The translations under genes and the position numbers were made by a program. From contig NZ_LRRR01000003.1 of assembly GCF_001691415.1 (NCBI RefSeq), forward strand, positions 1 to 64,000: a DNA stretch of 64,000 nucleotides, in the 5' to 3' direction. Under the pieces are notes generated by a model. That model did not search any database, was not told where the DNA came from, and saw nothing but the letters and a program-made list of their open reading frames with translations. The stretch is from Pararhodobacter sp. CCB-MM2. Its GTDB lineage: Bacteria; Pseudomonadota; Alphaproteobacteria; Rhodobacterales; Rhodobacteraceae. This document shows positions 17,678 through 26,211 of this stretch, one piece after another. How positions within the stretch are numbered: the stretch's first letter is position 1; every line of letters begins with the position of its first letter.

Positions 17678-19606
17678 ATGAGTAACCGTCCCGCCACGCC
17701 GCTGCTTGATCGCGTGCATAGCCCGGCCGACCTGAAGCGCCTCTCGGATGCGCAGCTGAAACAGGTCGCGGACGAACTGCGGGCCGAGACGATCAGCGCC
17801 GTGTCGGAAACCGGCGGCCATCTGGGCGCGGGTCTGGGCGTGGTGGAACTGACCGTCGCGCTGCATGCGGTCTTCGACACGCCGCGCGACCGGCTGATCT
17901 GGGACGTCTCGCACCAATCCTATCCGCACAAGATCCTCACCGGCCGCCGCGACCGCATCCGCACCCTGCGGATGAAGGACGGGCTGTCGGGCTTCACCAA
18001 ACGCTCGGAATCGCCCTACGACCCCTTCGGCGCGGCGCATAGCTCGACCTCGATCTCGGCGGCTGTGGGCTTCAAGGTCGCGCATGACCTCGGCGGCACC
18101 CCGGACCCGGCTTTGGGCGACGCCATCGCGGTGATCGGCGACGGCTCGATGTCCGCCGGCATGGCCTTCGAGGCGATGAACAACGCAGGCCACCTCGGCA
18201 AGCGCCTGTTCGTGATCCTCAACGACAACGAGATGTCGATCGCGCCGCCCACCGGCGCGCTGTCGTCCTATCTGTCGCGGCTGTATGCCGAGAAGCCGCT
18301 GCAGGACCTAAAGGCCGCCGCCAAGGGCGCGCTGGGCCTCTTGCCCTCGCCGCTGCAGGAAGGCGCCAAACGCGCCAAGGACATGCTCAAGCACATGGCC
18401 GTCGGCGGCACGATGTTCGAAGAGCTGGGCTTCCACTATGTCGGCCCGATCGACGGGCATGACATGGAGGGGCTGATGTCCGTCCTGCGCACGCTGCATT
18501 CGCGCGCCACCGGGCCGACGCTGATCCATGTGCTGACCAAGAAGGGCAAGGGCTACCGTCCCGCCGAGATGGCTGCCGACAAGGGTCACGCGACCGCCAA
18601 GTTCGACGTGATCAGCGGCAAGCAGCACAAGGCGCCGTCCAACGCGCCGAGCTACACCAAGGTCTTCGCGCAATCGCTGATCAAGCTGGGTGAGGCCGAC
18701 GACAAGATCGTCGCCGTCACCGCCGCCATGCCGGACGGCACGGGCCTCAACCTGTTTGCCGAGCGCTTCCCCAACCGCACCTTCGACGTGGGTATTGCCG
18801 AGCAGCATGGCGTCACTTTCTGCGCCGCCCTCGCCGCCGGCGGGCTGAAGCCCTTCTGCGCGATGTATTCGACCTTCCTGCAGCGTGGCTATGATCAGGT
18901 CGTCCACGACGTCGCCCTGCAGAACCTGCCCGTCCGCTTCGCCATCGACCGCGCCGGTCTGGTGGGTGCGGATGGTGCGACCCATGCCGGCAGCTTCGAT
19001 ACGGCCTTCCTTGCCAACCTGCCGAACATGGTGGTGATGGCCGCCGCCGACGAGGCCGAGCTGGTGCATATGGTGGCCACCGCCGCTGCGCATGACGACG
19101 GCCCCATCGCCTTCCGCTTCCCGCGCGGTGAAGGCGTCGGTCTGGAGATGCCCGAACGCGGCACACCCCTGGAGATCGGCAAAGGTCGGATGATCCAAGA
19201 GGGCCAGCGCGTGGCGATCCTGTCCTTCGGCACCCGTCTGGCCGAGGTGATGAAGGCGGCCGAGGCACTGGAGGCCAAGGGGATCACACCGACCGTGGCC
19301 GATGCCCGCTTTGCCAAGCCGCTGGACCGCGATCTGATTCTGAAACTGGCCGCCGATCACGAGGCGCTGATCACCATCGAAGAGGGCGCTGTCGGCGGCT
19401 TCGGCAGCCATGTCGCGCATCTGCTGTCGGAAGAGGGCGTGTTCGACACGGGCCTCAAGTTCCGCTCGATGGTGCTGCCCGATGTGTTCATCGACCAAGC
19501 CTCGCCCGATCAGATGTACGAGGCCGCCGGGCTGACCGCCAAGGATATCGAGACGAAAGTCCTCACTGTCCTCGGCGTGGCGCAGATCGGTGCGAAACGG
19601 GCGTGA
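17678..19606 (+). CDS. dxs: 1-Deoxy-D-xylulose-5-phosphate synthase
   Basis: First enzyme of the MEP pathway: thiamine-diphosphate-dependent condensation of pyruvate and glyceraldehyde 3-phosphate. Key segments are visible: [17 protein letters not shown] near residue 45, the ThDP-binding [18 protein letters not shown], and the transketolase-type [18 protein letters not shown] with catalytic Glu. Length 642 aa is normal. Last gene of the deacetylase-xseB-ispA-dxs run; an inverted repeat lies just after it. Confidence 0.98.
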   Translation: MSNRPATPLLDRVHSPADLKRLSDAQLKQVADELRAETISAVSETGGHLGAGLGVVELTVALHAVFDTPRDRLIWDVSHQSYPHKILTGRRDRIRTLRMKDGLSGFTKRSESPYDPFGAAHSSTSISAAVGFKVAHDLGGTPDPALGDAIAVIGDGSMSAGMAFEAMNNAGHLGKRLFVILNDNEMSIAPPTGALSSYLSRLYAEKPLQDLKAAAKGALGLLPSPLQEGAKRAKDMLKHMAVGGTMFEELGFHYVGPIDGHDMEGLMSVLRTLHSRATGPTLIHVLTKKGKGYRPAEMAADKGHATAKFDVISGKQHKAPSNAPSYTKVFAQSLIKLGEADDKIVAVTAAMPDGTGLNLFAERFPNRTFDVGIAEQHGVTFCAALAAGGLKPFCAMYSTFLQRGYDQVVHDVALQNLPVRFAIDRAGLVGADGATHAGSFDTAFLANLPNMVVMAAADEAELVHMVATAAAHDDGPIAFRFPRGEGVGLEMPERGTPLEIGKGRMIQEGQRVAILSFGTRLAEVMKAAEALEAKGITPTVADARFAKPLDRDLILKLAADHEALITIEEGAVGGFGSHVAHLLSEEGVFDTGLKFRSMVLPDVFIDQASPDQMYEAAGLTAKDIETKVLTVLGVAQIGAKRA

Positions 19607-19623
19607 GCCCCTGCTGACTGGAT

Positions 19624-19647
19624 GCCGCCCATCCCTCGACGGGCGGC
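19624..19647 (+). terminator. Possible terminator hairpin after dxs
   Basis: GCCGCCC (19624-19630) pairs with GGGCGGC (19641-19647). Only a weak T-rich stretch follows some bases later, so termination is plausible but not convincing. Confidence 0.4.
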
Positions 19648-19683
19648 ACCGCGTCATTCTGTGGCCTTATTCCGTGACGGCGC

Positions 19684-20139
19684 TCAGCGTATGCACATGA
19701 TCTGGAGATTGAACGGCAGATCCGTCCGGACGCCATCCATATTCGTGGTGGTGACGTAGAGGGCGTTGTTGGTCCCGGCAGCGGCATTGATCACCACGAC
19801 ACCAGCCGTGGCCACACCGGCGACGCGCTCGGCGACAGAGCCGACATAGGTACAGCGCCGGTGCAGGTTGCGGCGCCCCACGACCGTGACCTGATATGCG
19901 CCCGTGTACCCGGCCACAGGGGCCACTTGAACGCTGCCGATGCGACCAACCCGGTTGCCCGCGGCATCGACGGCAATGGAATAGAACAGAACATCGCCAC
20001 CGGTCGCGCCGGCCTGCGTCTCACGGAGCGGAGAGGCTGGGCGACGGAGATCCCCGTCATTTTCCTGCGCGTTTGCGGGAAGCGCGACAGCGAGGCTGAG
20101 AGTGGCGGTTACAAAGGCAGTGCGGATGATACCCAACAT
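19684..20139 (-). CDS. Exported hypothetical protein
   Basis: A 151-residue protein with a Sec signal peptide (TLSLAVALPANAQ, cleavage after NAQ) and a mature part rich in Val, Ala and Thr suggesting beta structure. Two cysteines (one in RRCTYVG, one in the terminal IMCIR) could form a disulfide. ATG 20139 has AAAGGA upstream; an in-frame upstream Met would extend into a region lacking a ribosome site. No domain is recognised. Single gene, convergent with dxs. Function unknown. Confidence 0.7.
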   Translation of the reverse strand: MLGIIRTAFVTATLSLAVALPANAQENDGDLRRPASPLRETQAGATGGDVLFYSIAVDAAGNRVGRIGSVQVAPVAGYTGAYQVTVVGRRNLHRRCTYVGSVAERVAGVATAGVVVINAAAGTNNALYVTTTNMDGVRTDLPFNLQIMCIR

Positions 20140-20343
20140 GGTGAGTCCTTTGGTTGCTAAGTATTTGAACATTCAGTCTTAAGAAGGAAACATCGGTGAT
20201 CGGCCAAAAATCAGGCCCCGACCCGGATAGTCTGCGCTCAAGTTGACGTAACGGCAATTCACAATTCCGCCTGCCCCTGTCTGCGCCGGAGGCGATCAGT
20301 GTACCCTGACCGTTGTTGATACCCTCGTCGAAAGCTGAGGCCC

Positions 20344-20793
20344 GTGACCTATCCAACCGACACTGTCTGGTTCTACGCCCAGACCGACCCCTATGCCGAA
20401 TTCTCGAACTTCGCGCCCTTCGGTGTGGCGATCGACGAGGATTGGTGGCCCACGGTCGAGCATTTCTTTCAGGCGCAGAAGTTCAGCGACGCGGCGTATC
20501 GGCAGAAGATCCGGCGCGCCTCGACCCCCAAGCAGGCCAAGGGGCTGGGCATGACCCGTGACCTGCCGCTGCGCGCGGATTGGGAAGAGGTGAAGGACAG
20601 CCTCATGCTGCAAGCGCTGCGGGTGAAGTTCGCCACGCATCCGGTGCCTCGGACGCTGCTGCTGGAGACTGGCACCCGAATGATCGTCGAGAACGCGCCC
20701 GGCGATTTCTACTGGGGCTGCGGGGCCGATGGCTCAGGGCTCAATCGGTTGGGGATCTTGCTGATGCAGGTCCGCGACGAGCTCCGCGCCTAA
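20344..20793 (+). CDS. NADAR family protein (YbiA/DUF1768)
   Basis: NADAR-family N-glycosidase fold; YbiA hydrolyses the glycosidic bond of an early riboflavin intermediate, and some relatives remove ADP-ribose from modified DNA. The hallmark segments are visible: EFSNFAPFG near residue 20, PTVEHFFQAQKF near 37 and APGDFYWGCG near 118. Length 149 aa fits. It starts with GTG at 20344; there is no obvious partner gene, ribosylating toxin or riboflavin gene beside it. Biochemical specificity is therefore open. A bidirectional terminator follows. Confidence 0.88.
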   Translation: MTYPTDTVWFYAQTDPYAEFSNFAPFGVAIDEDWWPTVEHFFQAQKFSDAAYRQKIRRASTPKQAKGLGMTRDLPLRADWEEVKDSLMLQALRVKFATHPVPRTLLLETGTRMIVENAPGDFYWGCGADGSGLNRLGILLMQVRDELRA

Positions 20794-20798
20794 CGAAA

Positions 20799-20830
20799 AC
20801 GGCCGCCCCCGAAGGGACGGCCGTCTTTTT
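20799..20830. terminator. Bidirectional terminator between NADAR and the porin-like gene
   Basis: ACGGCCG (20799-20805) pairs with CGGCCGT (20818-20824), followed by CTTTTT on the plus strand; the opposite side has an AAAA run at 20797-20800, giving T residues for the minus strand. It serves both convergent genes. Confidence 0.88.
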
Positions 20831-20847
20831 GTTCGATCCGAGTGGGA

Positions 20848-21474
20848 TCAGAACTGGAAGCCGACGCGCAGCGACACGGTGTCGATGTCGGCGCCGATGG
20901 TGTTGCCACCCACGGTGTCCGAAACGTCACGACGACCCAATTCCAGACCGGCGAAAGCGCCGTTGTTGAACAGGTACTGGGCGCCCAGACCGTACGAAAC
21001 GCCGGTCAGGTCATAGTTGGCACCGCCGAAGGTCGCGTCCGAACGAGCGCCACCGACGAAACCGTACAGCAGCACGTTGTCCATGGCATAGCCGACGCGG
21101 GCACGCAGTTCGAGCGAGTCATCCACCGACGAACCGGCAGCGCCCGTGAACGGGGTCGAGAAGTTGGTGTAGGCCAGCTCACCACCGTAGACGAGGTTGC
21201 CGCTCTGCCAGTTGTAACCGGCGAACAGGCCAAGGCCGGTGTCGCTGTCGAGGTCCAGCAACGCGCCGCCGGTGTTCTCGTTCATGCCACCGCTGACGCC
21301 CGAGAAGCTCAGACCGCCATAGGCGCCCGACCAGTCACGCACGGGGGCCGGAGCAGGGGTGTAGACCGGCTCGACCGGGGTCACGGCGACGGGGCCGGCG
21401 GCCATGGCCGAGGTGGCGCCCAGGGCCAGCATCGAACCGGCAGCGGCGAAAGCGAGGGTTTTCTTGATCGACAT
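20848..21474 (-). CDS. Outer-membrane beta-barrel protein (Omp25/opacity-like)
   Basis: Small outer-membrane barrel of the Omp25/LomR type. A Sec signal (MSIKKTLAFAAAGSMLALGATSAMA) precedes a Pro-rich linker (EPVYTPAPAPVRDWSG) and alternating beta strands. The C-terminus ends SLRVGFQF, with terminal Phe as BamA-recognised barrels require. Three consecutive ATG codons exist (21480, 21477, 21474); the third is best placed relative to AAGGA, giving 208 aa. Probably an abundant surface protein; no specific ligand is apparent. Confidence 0.9.
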   Translation of the reverse strand: MSIKKTLAFAAAGSMLALGATSAMAAGPVAVTPVEPVYTPAPAPVRDWSGAYGGLSFSGVSGGMNENTGGALLDLDSDTGLGLFAGYNWQSGNLVYGGELAYTNFSTPFTGAAGSSVDDSLELRARVGYAMDNVLLYGFVGGARSDATFGGANYDLTGVSYGLGAQYLFNNGAFAGLELGRRDVSDTVGGNTIGADIDTVSLRVGFQF

Positions 21475-21953
21475 CATCATGTCCTTCGTTCTGTGGCGCG
21501 GGGAGGTGCGCCGTTGGTCTGACGCTGAAATCTGCGCTTCAGGTCGAATGTTCAACGTCCCACCCGGCAATTCCGTCGCGCCATCGGGCGATCTGCGACC
21601 TTGTTGCATCACCGTCACAAAGCTCCTCACACGTCCGTGATTTCCCTGTGATTCCAATTATTCAAGCGCGACAAGGACCTGCGGACCACGGATCACGCGC
21701 CCTCGCTGATCGGCGGAAATCCCCTCTTCCGGCGCCAGAAAAATTCGTCACGCTCACGACAGATGTGATGGAACCGGACCTTGTGTTTTGCCCATACCGT
21801 ACCCAGCGCGGGGTCCCTGCTTCCCCTCTTGCCCGTTTGGCAAATCGACGCCATTTTGGCGCATGGAACCCCTTTTCCCCTTCCCGTGACGTCATACGCC
21901 CGCCGCATCCCTGCGGCAGGGAGGGGACACTTATAAAAAACGAGACCGAGAGT
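21475..21953. other. Intergenic region between divergent porin-like gene and amn
   Basis: About 480 bp with no gene. It must contain both promoters. It holds short palindromes, CGCCA-TTT-TGGCG at 21849-21861 and TGACGTCA at 21887-21894, and one GANTC site near 21651. I see no riboswitch or RNA gene. Confidence 0.5.
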
Positions 21954-23429
21954 ATGAAACCGACCCGATCCCTTCCCGTCGAAACCGCGCCGGGAGCCGA
22001 GCCGAAATCCTTCACCAACGCCCGCGACGCCGTTGCTCATCTGCAGGCGCTGTATGATCAGGCCACCGATTTCCTGGCCGCCCGTTTCCGCGATGCCGTC
22101 GCCGAGGGCCTGCCCCGCGCCCGCTTCCGCGCCTATTATCCTGAGCTGCGGTTGACGACCTCGACCTATGATCAGCCCGACAACCGTCTCGCCTTCGGCT
22201 ATGTGCCCGAGCCCGGCACCTATGCCACCACGGTGACCCGCCCCGACCTGTTCCGCCATTATCTGGAACAGCAGATCGAGCTTCTGCTGAAGAACCACAA
22301 CCAGCCAGTCCATGTCGGCTATTCCGACACGCCGATCCCGCTGCATTTCGCCATGGCCGGCCGTGACGACGTGGCAATGGCCGGCGAACTGGCCTTCTCG
22401 CTGCGCGATGTGTTCGATGTGCCGGATCTGTCGATCACCAACGACGACATCGTCAACGGCGAGGGCGTGCGCAATGCCGATGGCTCGGTGCCGCTGGCGC
22501 CCTTCACCGCGCAGCGCGTGGATTACTCGCTGGCCCGTCTCGCGCATTACACCGCGACGGACCCCGAGCATTTCCAGAACCACGTCCTGTTCACCAACTA
22601 CCAGTTCTATGTCGACGAGTTCGAAGCCTATGCCCGTCAGCAGCTGGCGGACCCCGAGAGCGGCTACACCGGCTTCGTCTCGCCCGGGAATCACGAGATC
22701 ACCGATGCCGAGGGCGTGATCCCGCCGCTGACCCGCCTGCCGCAGATGCCGACCTACCACCTGAAGCGCCCCGGCGGTCAGGGGGTGACGCTGGTAAATA
22801 TCGGCGTCGGCCCGTCCAATGCGAAGACCGCGACGGACCATATCGCCGTGTTGCGCCCGCATGCCTGGCTGATGGTCGGCCATTGCGCCGGTCTTCGCAA
22901 TTCGCAAAGCCTCGGGGACTTCGTGCTGGCCCATGCCTATCTGCGCGAGGACAAGGTTCTGGACGAGGATCTGCCGGTCTGGGTGCCGATCCCCGCGCTG
23001 GCCGAGATCCAGATCGCCCTGCAGGAGGCCGTGGCCGAGCTGACGCAGCTCACCGGCTACGAGCTGAAGAAGATCATGCGGACCGGCACCGTCGCCACCG
23101 TCGACAACCGCAACTGGGAACTGCGCGACCAATCCGGCCCTGTGCAACGCCTCAGCCAGTCGCGGGCCATCGCGCTGGACATGGAAAGCGCGACGATCGC
23201 CGCCAATGGTTTCCGCTTCCGGGTGCCCTATGGCACCTTGCTGTGCGTCTCGGACAAGCCGCTGCATGGCGAGTTGAAGCTGCCGGGCATGGCGTCCGCC
23301 TTCTACAAAACGCAGGTGGCACGGCATTTGCTGATCGGGGTTCGGGCGATGGAACGGCTGCGGGACATGCCGCTGGACCGCATCCATTCTCGCAAACTGC
23401 GAAGCTTTGACGAAACCGCCTTCCTTTGA
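21954..23429 (+). CDS. amn: AMP nucleosidase
   Basis: Hydrolyses AMP to adenine and ribose 5-phosphate, controlling adenylate pools. The N-terminal regulatory domain contains LTTSTYDQPDNRLAFGYV near residue 70; the C-terminal half is a phosphorylase-type catalytic domain with GVGPSNAKTATDHIAVLRP, GHCAGLRNSQSLGDFVLAHAY and ALDMESATIAANGFRF. Length 491 aa fits Amn. ATG 21954 is preceded by GGGAGGGGAC at greater distance and a short A-rich stretch. Single gene, with HU downstream after 136 bp. Confidence 0.95.
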   Translation: MKPTRSLPVETAPGAEPKSFTNARDAVAHLQALYDQATDFLAARFRDAVAEGLPRARFRAYYPELRLTTSTYDQPDNRLAFGYVPEPGTYATTVTRPDLFRHYLEQQIELLLKNHNQPVHVGYSDTPIPLHFAMAGRDDVAMAGELAFSLRDVFDVPDLSITNDDIVNGEGVRNADGSVPLAPFTAQRVDYSLARLAHYTATDPEHFQNHVLFTNYQFYVDEFEAYARQQLADPESGYTGFVSPGNHEITDAEGVIPPLTRLPQMPTYHLKRPGGQGVTLVNIGVGPSNAKTATDHIAVLRPHAWLMVGHCAGLRNSQSLGDFVLAHAYLREDKVLDEDLPVWVPIPALAEIQIALQEAVAELTQLTGYELKKIMRTGTVATVDNRNWELRDQSGPVQRLSQSRAIALDMESATIAANGFRFRVPYGTLLCVSDKPLHGELKLPGMASAFYKTQVARHLLIGVRAMERLRDMPLDRIHSRKLRSFDETAFL

Positions 23430-23565
23430 AGGCACATTTCGGTGTTTTCCCGCCCATGGCGCCGCCTTTGCGATTGCCTGTTCCCTCAGCAATCGGTAGA
23501 CGCGGCGAACAATCATTCCCGGGGCTGCGGCCCTGTGACCGAGCTTGACACACGGAGAGCATGAC

Positions 23566-23853
23566 ATGACCACCAAGCCGATGACCAAGACCCAGCTCGT
23601 CGCTGCCCTCGCCGAAGAAATGGGCGCCGACAAGAAGACCGCCGCTTCGGCGCTCGACACTCTGGCTGCCATCGTCGCCAAGGAAGTCGCCGCCGGTGGC
23701 GCCGTCACCCTGCCGGGCATCGGCAAAGTTGCCTGCCGCGCCCGCCCTGAGCGCGAAGTCCGCAACCCCGCCACTGGCGAGACCCTGACCAAGCCGGCCG
23801 ACCGCGCCGTGAAGGTCACCGTCGCCAAGGCCCTGAAAGACGCCGTCGCCTGA
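23566..23853 (+). CDS. HU-family DNA-binding protein
   Basis: Nucleoid-associated histone-like protein, about 95 aa, that bends DNA. The helical N-terminus (TKTQLVAALAEEMGADKKTAASALD) is followed by the saddle region GGAVTLPGIGKVACRARPER, and then the flexible DNA-binding arm with EVRNPATGE. ATG 23566 has GGAG eight bases upstream. The arm has EREVRN where many HU proteins have RxGRN, a mild variation. A CGATTGC...GCAATCG inverted repeat at 23471-23495 lies upstream. Confidence 0.93.
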   Translation: MTTKPMTKTQLVAALAEEMGADKKTAASALDTLAAIVAKEVAAGGAVTLPGIGKVACRARPEREVRNPATGETLTKPADRAVKVTVAKALKDAVA

Positions 23854-23932
23854 TCGCAGGCCGACCGTCTTAGGGTTGCAGGACCACCCCGCGCGTTGAC
23901 ACTTTTCGCGCGGTGGAAGGCCTGAAGAAATT

Positions 23933-23964
23933 GACCTGTCGCGCATCGCGCGGCAGGTCTTTTC
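23933..23964 (+). terminator. Terminator downstream of HU gene
   Basis: GACCTGTCGCGC pairs with GCGCGGCAGGTC (one G-U pair) around a short loop, followed by TTTTC. Confidence 0.8.
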
Positions 23965-24058
23965 ATGTCAAGCGAGGTCTTCGAAAGATCGGTCTCAAGC
24001 CGAAGAAAGATAGACCAGCCCGCAGCTGCTCGACATCCCTGATGTGACGACCACGCGA

Positions 24059-24952
24059 TCAGTCGAATGCCAGCGCCCTAAGCGCGTCTGCAATCACCGT
24101 CTCGACCGAGGGTGGCAGAGGCTTCATCGGAGCAGGCGGATCTGTGCGGATCAGCCCCTGCATCCGGGCCATGGCGTGTACGACCCGGTAGCTCGAATGT
24201 TGCCGAAAGAGAGCCCATAAGGGCGCCAGTTGCGCCTCGACCGCCGCGACCTTTCCCCTGTCACCACGCTGCGCGGCACGAGTCAGGCGCAGGCAGGGCG
24301 CGGGTAGAATGCCGGCCAACACACTGTACCAAGCATCCGCCCCGTCCAGGAGTGCACGCGAGGCGTTCCAGTCGCCGCTGTAGCCGATGGAAAACGCGTC
24401 GGGCAGCTCGGCCCGCTGCGAGGCCAGATGCGGGGCGATCGCGCTCGGGTCGTCGGTCGGGTTCTTGACGGCGACAATGCCCGGCAGTTCGGCGAGCCGT
24501 TTGATCAGCGCAGGCGCAAAGCGGAAATGCGTGGTGCCGGGGTTGTCGTAGATCACCAGCGGCAGTCCGCCCTCGCGCGCGACGGTGGCGAAATGGTCGA
24601 AGACCTCGTCCTGCGTCAGGGGCGTGTAGCTGACCGGTGCCAGCAAGCCCGCCGTCGCGCCAAGCTGCGCGGCCTCGCGGGCCAGTGCGACGGCCTCATC
24701 CGTGCGCAGCGCGCCGACGCCGACAATCACCGGCACATTACCCGCCACCTCCAGCGCGGCACTCAGGGCACGCGCGCGCTCGGAGCGGGTGAGATACATG
24801 TAGCTGCCGGTGCTACCGAGGAGGCCGATGGAGTCGACGCCCGCCGCGGCCAGTCGGGCCACAAGACCTTGCAGCGCGTCAATCTGCACGCGGCCCTCGG
24901 TGTCCATCGGGGTGATCGGAAAGGCGCTGAGGCCGTGAAAAGGTGTGGTCAT
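24059..24952 (-). CDS. DapA-family aldolase/synthase, substrate unknown
   Basis: TIM-barrel class I lyase of the dihydrodipicolinate synthase/N-acetylneuraminate lyase family. The Schiff-base Lys is K163 in AVKNPTDD and the catalytic Tyr is Y135 in VIYDNPGTTH; the dicarboxylate-binding segment reads GSTGS (46-50) rather than the GTTGE of lysine-biosynthetic DapA, so it is probably a paralogue with another 2-oxo acid substrate. Length 297 aa. Its ATG overlaps the stop of the PLP enzyme upstream, and the pair is divergent from a MocR regulator. Confidence 0.85.
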   Translation of the reverse strand: MTTPFHGLSAFPITPMDTEGRVQIDALQGLVARLAAAGVDSIGLLGSTGSYMYLTRSERARALSAALEVAGNVPVIVGVGALRTDEAVALAREAAQLGATAGLLAPVSYTPLTQDEVFDHFATVAREGGLPLVIYDNPGTTHFRFAPALIKRLAELPGIVAVKNPTDDPSAIAPHLASQRAELPDAFSIGYSGDWNASRALLDGADAWYSVLAGILPAPCLRLTRAAQRGDRGKVAAVEAQLAPLWALFRQHSSYRVVHAMARMQGLIRTDPPAPMKPLPPSVETVIADALRALAFD

Positions 24953-26136
24953 AGCGTGTCCAAGGCTTGGCGAAGGTCAAAGATGAGGTCGTCGGCGGCT
25001 TCCAGCCCGACCGAGAGACGGAGCAACTCGTCGCCGACGCCGGTCGCAAGATGGGCATCCTCGCGCAGGGATTGGCGCGCGCGGGTCAGGCTGGCGGGAT
25101 GCATGATCAGGCTCTCGGCATCCCCGAGGCTGACAGCGCGGGTGATCAGCTGAAGCCGGTCCAGCATCTGCCGCGCGCCCTCGAACCCGGCCTTCAAGCC
25201 AAAGGCCAGCATGCCCGAACCCCGTGTCATCTGCCGCCGCGCCAGCGCCGCATCGGGATGCGTGTCGAGGAAGGGATAGCTCACCCAATCCACCGCCGGA
25301 TGTGCCTCGAGCGCCCGTGCCACAGCCAGCGCGTTGTCGGAATGGCGCTCCATGCGCAGGGACAGGGTCTTCAGCCCGCGCAGGATCAGGAAGGCGGACA
25401 GCGGCGAGAGCGCCGCGCCGGTGATGTAGCGCAGCCCGGTCTCGTGCAGGCGGTGCAGCGTGGCCTTTTCGCCCAGGATCGCACCGCCGAGGGCGTCGCC
25501 ATGGCCGCAGATGTATTTGGTCAGCGAATGCATCACCAGATCGGCCCCCAGCGCGAGCGGCCGCTGCAAAGCGGGCGAGGCAAAGGTGCTGTCGACCGCC
25601 ACCATGACCCCGTGCGCATGGGCGACCTCGGCGATGGCGCTGATGTCGAGGATCCGGGCCAACGGGTTCACCGGGGTCTCGAAGAACACCAGCCTTGTGC
25701 GCTCGGTGATCGCGGCTGCCAGAGCCTCGGGGCGGCTGAGGTCAACGGGCACGACCTCGATGCCGAAGCGGGGAAGGGCCTGTTCGACCATGGCGACGGT
25801 GTTGGAATAGAGCGTCTGATGCACGATCAGCTGGTCGCCCTGCGACAGCAACGACAGCACCATCGTCCCGAAGGCCGCCATGCCCGAGGCCACGACCAGC
25901 CCGGCCTCGGCCCCCTCCAGATTGGCGAGGCGCTGTTCCAGAACCTCGGTCGTGGGGTTGTATTCGCGCGCATAGAGCCGCCCGCCAAGCGCCGCCTCGG
26001 CATCGTTTTCGGCAACGCTGTCATAGCCATAGGTGGCATTCAGATAGACCGGCGTCTGCACCGAGCGGCGGTGATCGGCGGCCACGTAGCCATGATGGAT
26101 GGCGCGGGTCTCGAAGGCGGGGGCGGGATGGGTCAC
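24949..26136 (-). CDS. Cys/Met-metabolism PLP enzyme (cystathionine gamma-synthase/gamma-lyase type)
   Basis: PLP-dependent fold-type I enzyme acting on sulfur amino acids or their homoserine precursors. The PLP Lys is K207 in SLTKYICGHGD, and RLYAREYNPTTEVLEQRLA near residue 54 is the family signature; GMAAFGTM near 85 binds the cofactor phosphate. Sequence alone does not separate cystathionine synthase, cystathionine lyase and methionine gamma-lyase activity. GTG 26136 has AAGAGGAG six bases upstream. Length 395 aa. It is coupled to the DapA-like gene by ATGA and faces the MocR regulator across a 75-bp gap. Confidence 0.88.
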   Translation of the reverse strand: MTHPAPAFETRAIHHGYVAADHRRSVQTPVYLNATYGYDSVAENDAEAALGGRLYAREYNPTTEVLEQRLANLEGAEAGLVVASGMAAFGTMVLSLLSQGDQLIVHQTLYSNTVAMVEQALPRFGIEVVPVDLSRPEALAAAITERTRLVFFETPVNPLARILDISAIAEVAHAHGVMVAVDSTFASPALQRPLALGADLVMHSLTKYICGHGDALGGAILGEKATLHRLHETGLRYITGAALSPLSAFLILRGLKTLSLRMERHSDNALAVARALEAHPAVDWVSYPFLDTHPDAALARRQMTRGSGMLAFGLKAGFEGARQMLDRLQLITRAVSLGDAESLIMHPASLTRARQSLREDAHLATGVGDELLRLSVGLEAADDLIFDLRQALDTL

Positions 26137-26173
26137 GGCGGCTCCTCTTGGCGTCGGCGGAGATTGCGCTATG

Positions 26174-26197
26174 ACTGGCTGGGATAGAACGTCCAGT
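26174..26197. promoter_or_regulatory. Candidate MocR operator
   Basis: ACTGG (26174-26178) and CCAGT (26193-26197) form an inverted pair in the 75-bp divergent gap between the PLP operon and the MocR regulator. Repeated ACTGG-like half-sites are usual for MocR proteins; assignment is inferred. Confidence 0.45.
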
Positions 26198-26211
26198 TTG
26201 AGGATATTCCG

